From contig JAQFVV010013085.1 in NCBI GenBank assembly GCA_028023455.1, positions 62,001 to 126,000 of the forward strand: a DNA stretch of 64,000 bases, written 5' to 3'. The notes beneath the pieces are model-generated. The model saw only the letters and a program-made list of their open reading frames with translations, had not been told where the DNA came from and did no database searches. A program made the translations under genes and the position numbers. Origin of the DNA: Epiperipatus broadwayi (taxonomy: Eukaryota; Onychophora; Udeonychophora; Euonychophora; Peripatidae). Positions 63,083 through 64,000 of the stretch are shown here, piece after piece; positions within the stretch are counted from its first letter, which is position 1; each line of letters starts with the position of its first letter.

Positions 63083-63331
63083 GTGCTCATACTTTATTAT
63101 AAAGTGAGAAGACCACATTATATTTTCATCTTTTTTATGATCTGTGTCTTAACATGTTTTAGAATAAACTCAGATAGTTTTGGTACTTACTTTGTTATTT
63201 ATATAAAACTTAACCTTTCAATAGGGTTCAATGCGAATTCACGTCAGCAGCTTTGGATCGCTCTAAATCGGCCATTTTTGAGCTACGGTGATGATAATAT
63301 ACCATTGGAAAGCTTAGCAAAACTCCCGTAA
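63083..63331 (+). other. Unrecognised reading frame, G+C-richer part
   Basis: 82-codon frame; 63225-63345 has clearly higher G+C (NANSRQQLWIALNRPF in translation) than its flanks. I recognise no domain. It may be a fragment of an unknown repeat rather than a gene. Confidence 0.2.
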
Positions 63332-64000
63332 GATGCTGCCCTCTCTTGAATTATTTTTCAAGTAAAAAAATCAATACTAGGAGTGTTTAAACTTTAACAA
63401 AAGAAGAAGGCCAATGCTGATTGGCTGGGCTATCCATTCTCAACGCTTATTGGCTGATGATCCGATAAATATTTTTTCACCACTGAAAATGAAAATATAT
63501 GTTTAAGAGTGTTTTTTTTTATTATTTTTCGTACATATTATACATTATGTTCATAAAATCTGCTGAAAATATAATTATTTTACAAAAGTAGTAAGGTTTT
63601 ATTAAAAAATTGTATACTTTAAATGATTGTAAATTGAAAAAGAAACCAGCGATAGCATAATTTTGACATCCTGTCAAGAGTTTAGATTGCCCCAAGCTGT
63701 TTATTTGATTTTCAAACAAAGATTAATGTTTTAGAATATTTTTCTGGCATTTATTTACATATTATAATGTATTTTGGTTTAAATAATGCTGAAAATATAA
63801 TTATTTTTAGAAAAACGCTAAGATTTTGCTAAAAAATTCTTAAAAAATTTGTAACTGGGAGGGATATAAATGACGTGTGCATTGCTTGTAATTTGCTCGT
63901 AACATTTTCTTTGATTTTTCTGCTTTTGAATATTTCTATAAAATACAAATAAAAATATATTTTTGAAAAAACTTCTGTTTACTTTCCTAACATTACAAAT
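63332..64000. other. No gene seen
   Basis: AT-rich DNA with a few T-runs; nothing recognised. Confidence 0.45.

Overview
The window reads as intergenic and repeat-dominated DNA from an invertebrate animal, very AT-rich throughout. I found no intact host protein-coding gene and no intact tRNA or rRNA gene. An arthropod is plausible but unproven. The clues are the non-LTR retrotransposon types (an RTE-like family, a Jockey/CR1-group family, and a LINE resembling those common in ticks and other arthropods) and two decayed transposon-associated proteins of kinds I associate with arthropod genomes.

Layout. 0-8.6 kb: a LINE reverse-transcriptase relic, a CAG/CAA-rich low-complexity tract, two foldback elements (3.9-4.3 and 4.8-5.8 kb), a LINE ORF1 relic with a PHD-like zinc finger, and a tRNA-derived SINE. 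8.6-12.1 kb: two related repeats, an RTE 3' relic and an 86-bp perfect palindrome. 12.8-17.2 kb: a young non-autonomous LTR retrotransposon with about 1.48-kb LTRs and no protein, its 3' LTR split by 722 bp. 18.4-23.1 kb: LINE relics and SINEs. 23-36 kb: mostly quiet AT-rich sequence with several foldback/MITE-like elements, one possible TATA-plus-splice-donor promoter (24.7 kb) and a CpG-richer unique stretch (31.2-31.6 kb). 37.1-39.5 kb: a long RTE pseudogene interrupted by a palindromic tRNA-like element. 40-48 kb: scattered repeats. 48.4-53.3 kb: a ribozyme-bearing repeat, a decayed hAT transposase and, on the minus strand, a second decayed transposon-associated protein. 55.1-61.4 kb: LINE copies lying between long (ATT)n tracts, each 5'-truncated copy starting directly in ATT repeat. 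62-64 kb: another ribozyme-bearing repeat, a SINE and a foldback.

The most notable signal is a superfamily of small dispersed repeats at 3.9, 4.8-5.8, 8.7, 11.6-12.1, 40.4, 48.4-48.9, (fragment) 51.7 and 62.05 kb. Most contain a sequence that folds as a type-I hammerhead self-cleaving ribozyme: a CUGANGA core, a 4-bp stem II, GAAA, a palindromic stem III ending in GUC, and a 6-bp stem I followed by an internal loop and an outer helix. Subfamilies differ in the stem sequences but keep the pairing, and in three of them the repeat spacing is about 420 bp. This is what retrozymes or Penelope-associated hammerhead repeats would look like. The two best-preserved copies (48.6 kb minus, 62.1 kb plus) have every canonical core base.

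All folding and similarity statements were made by eye; no database search or folding program was run.
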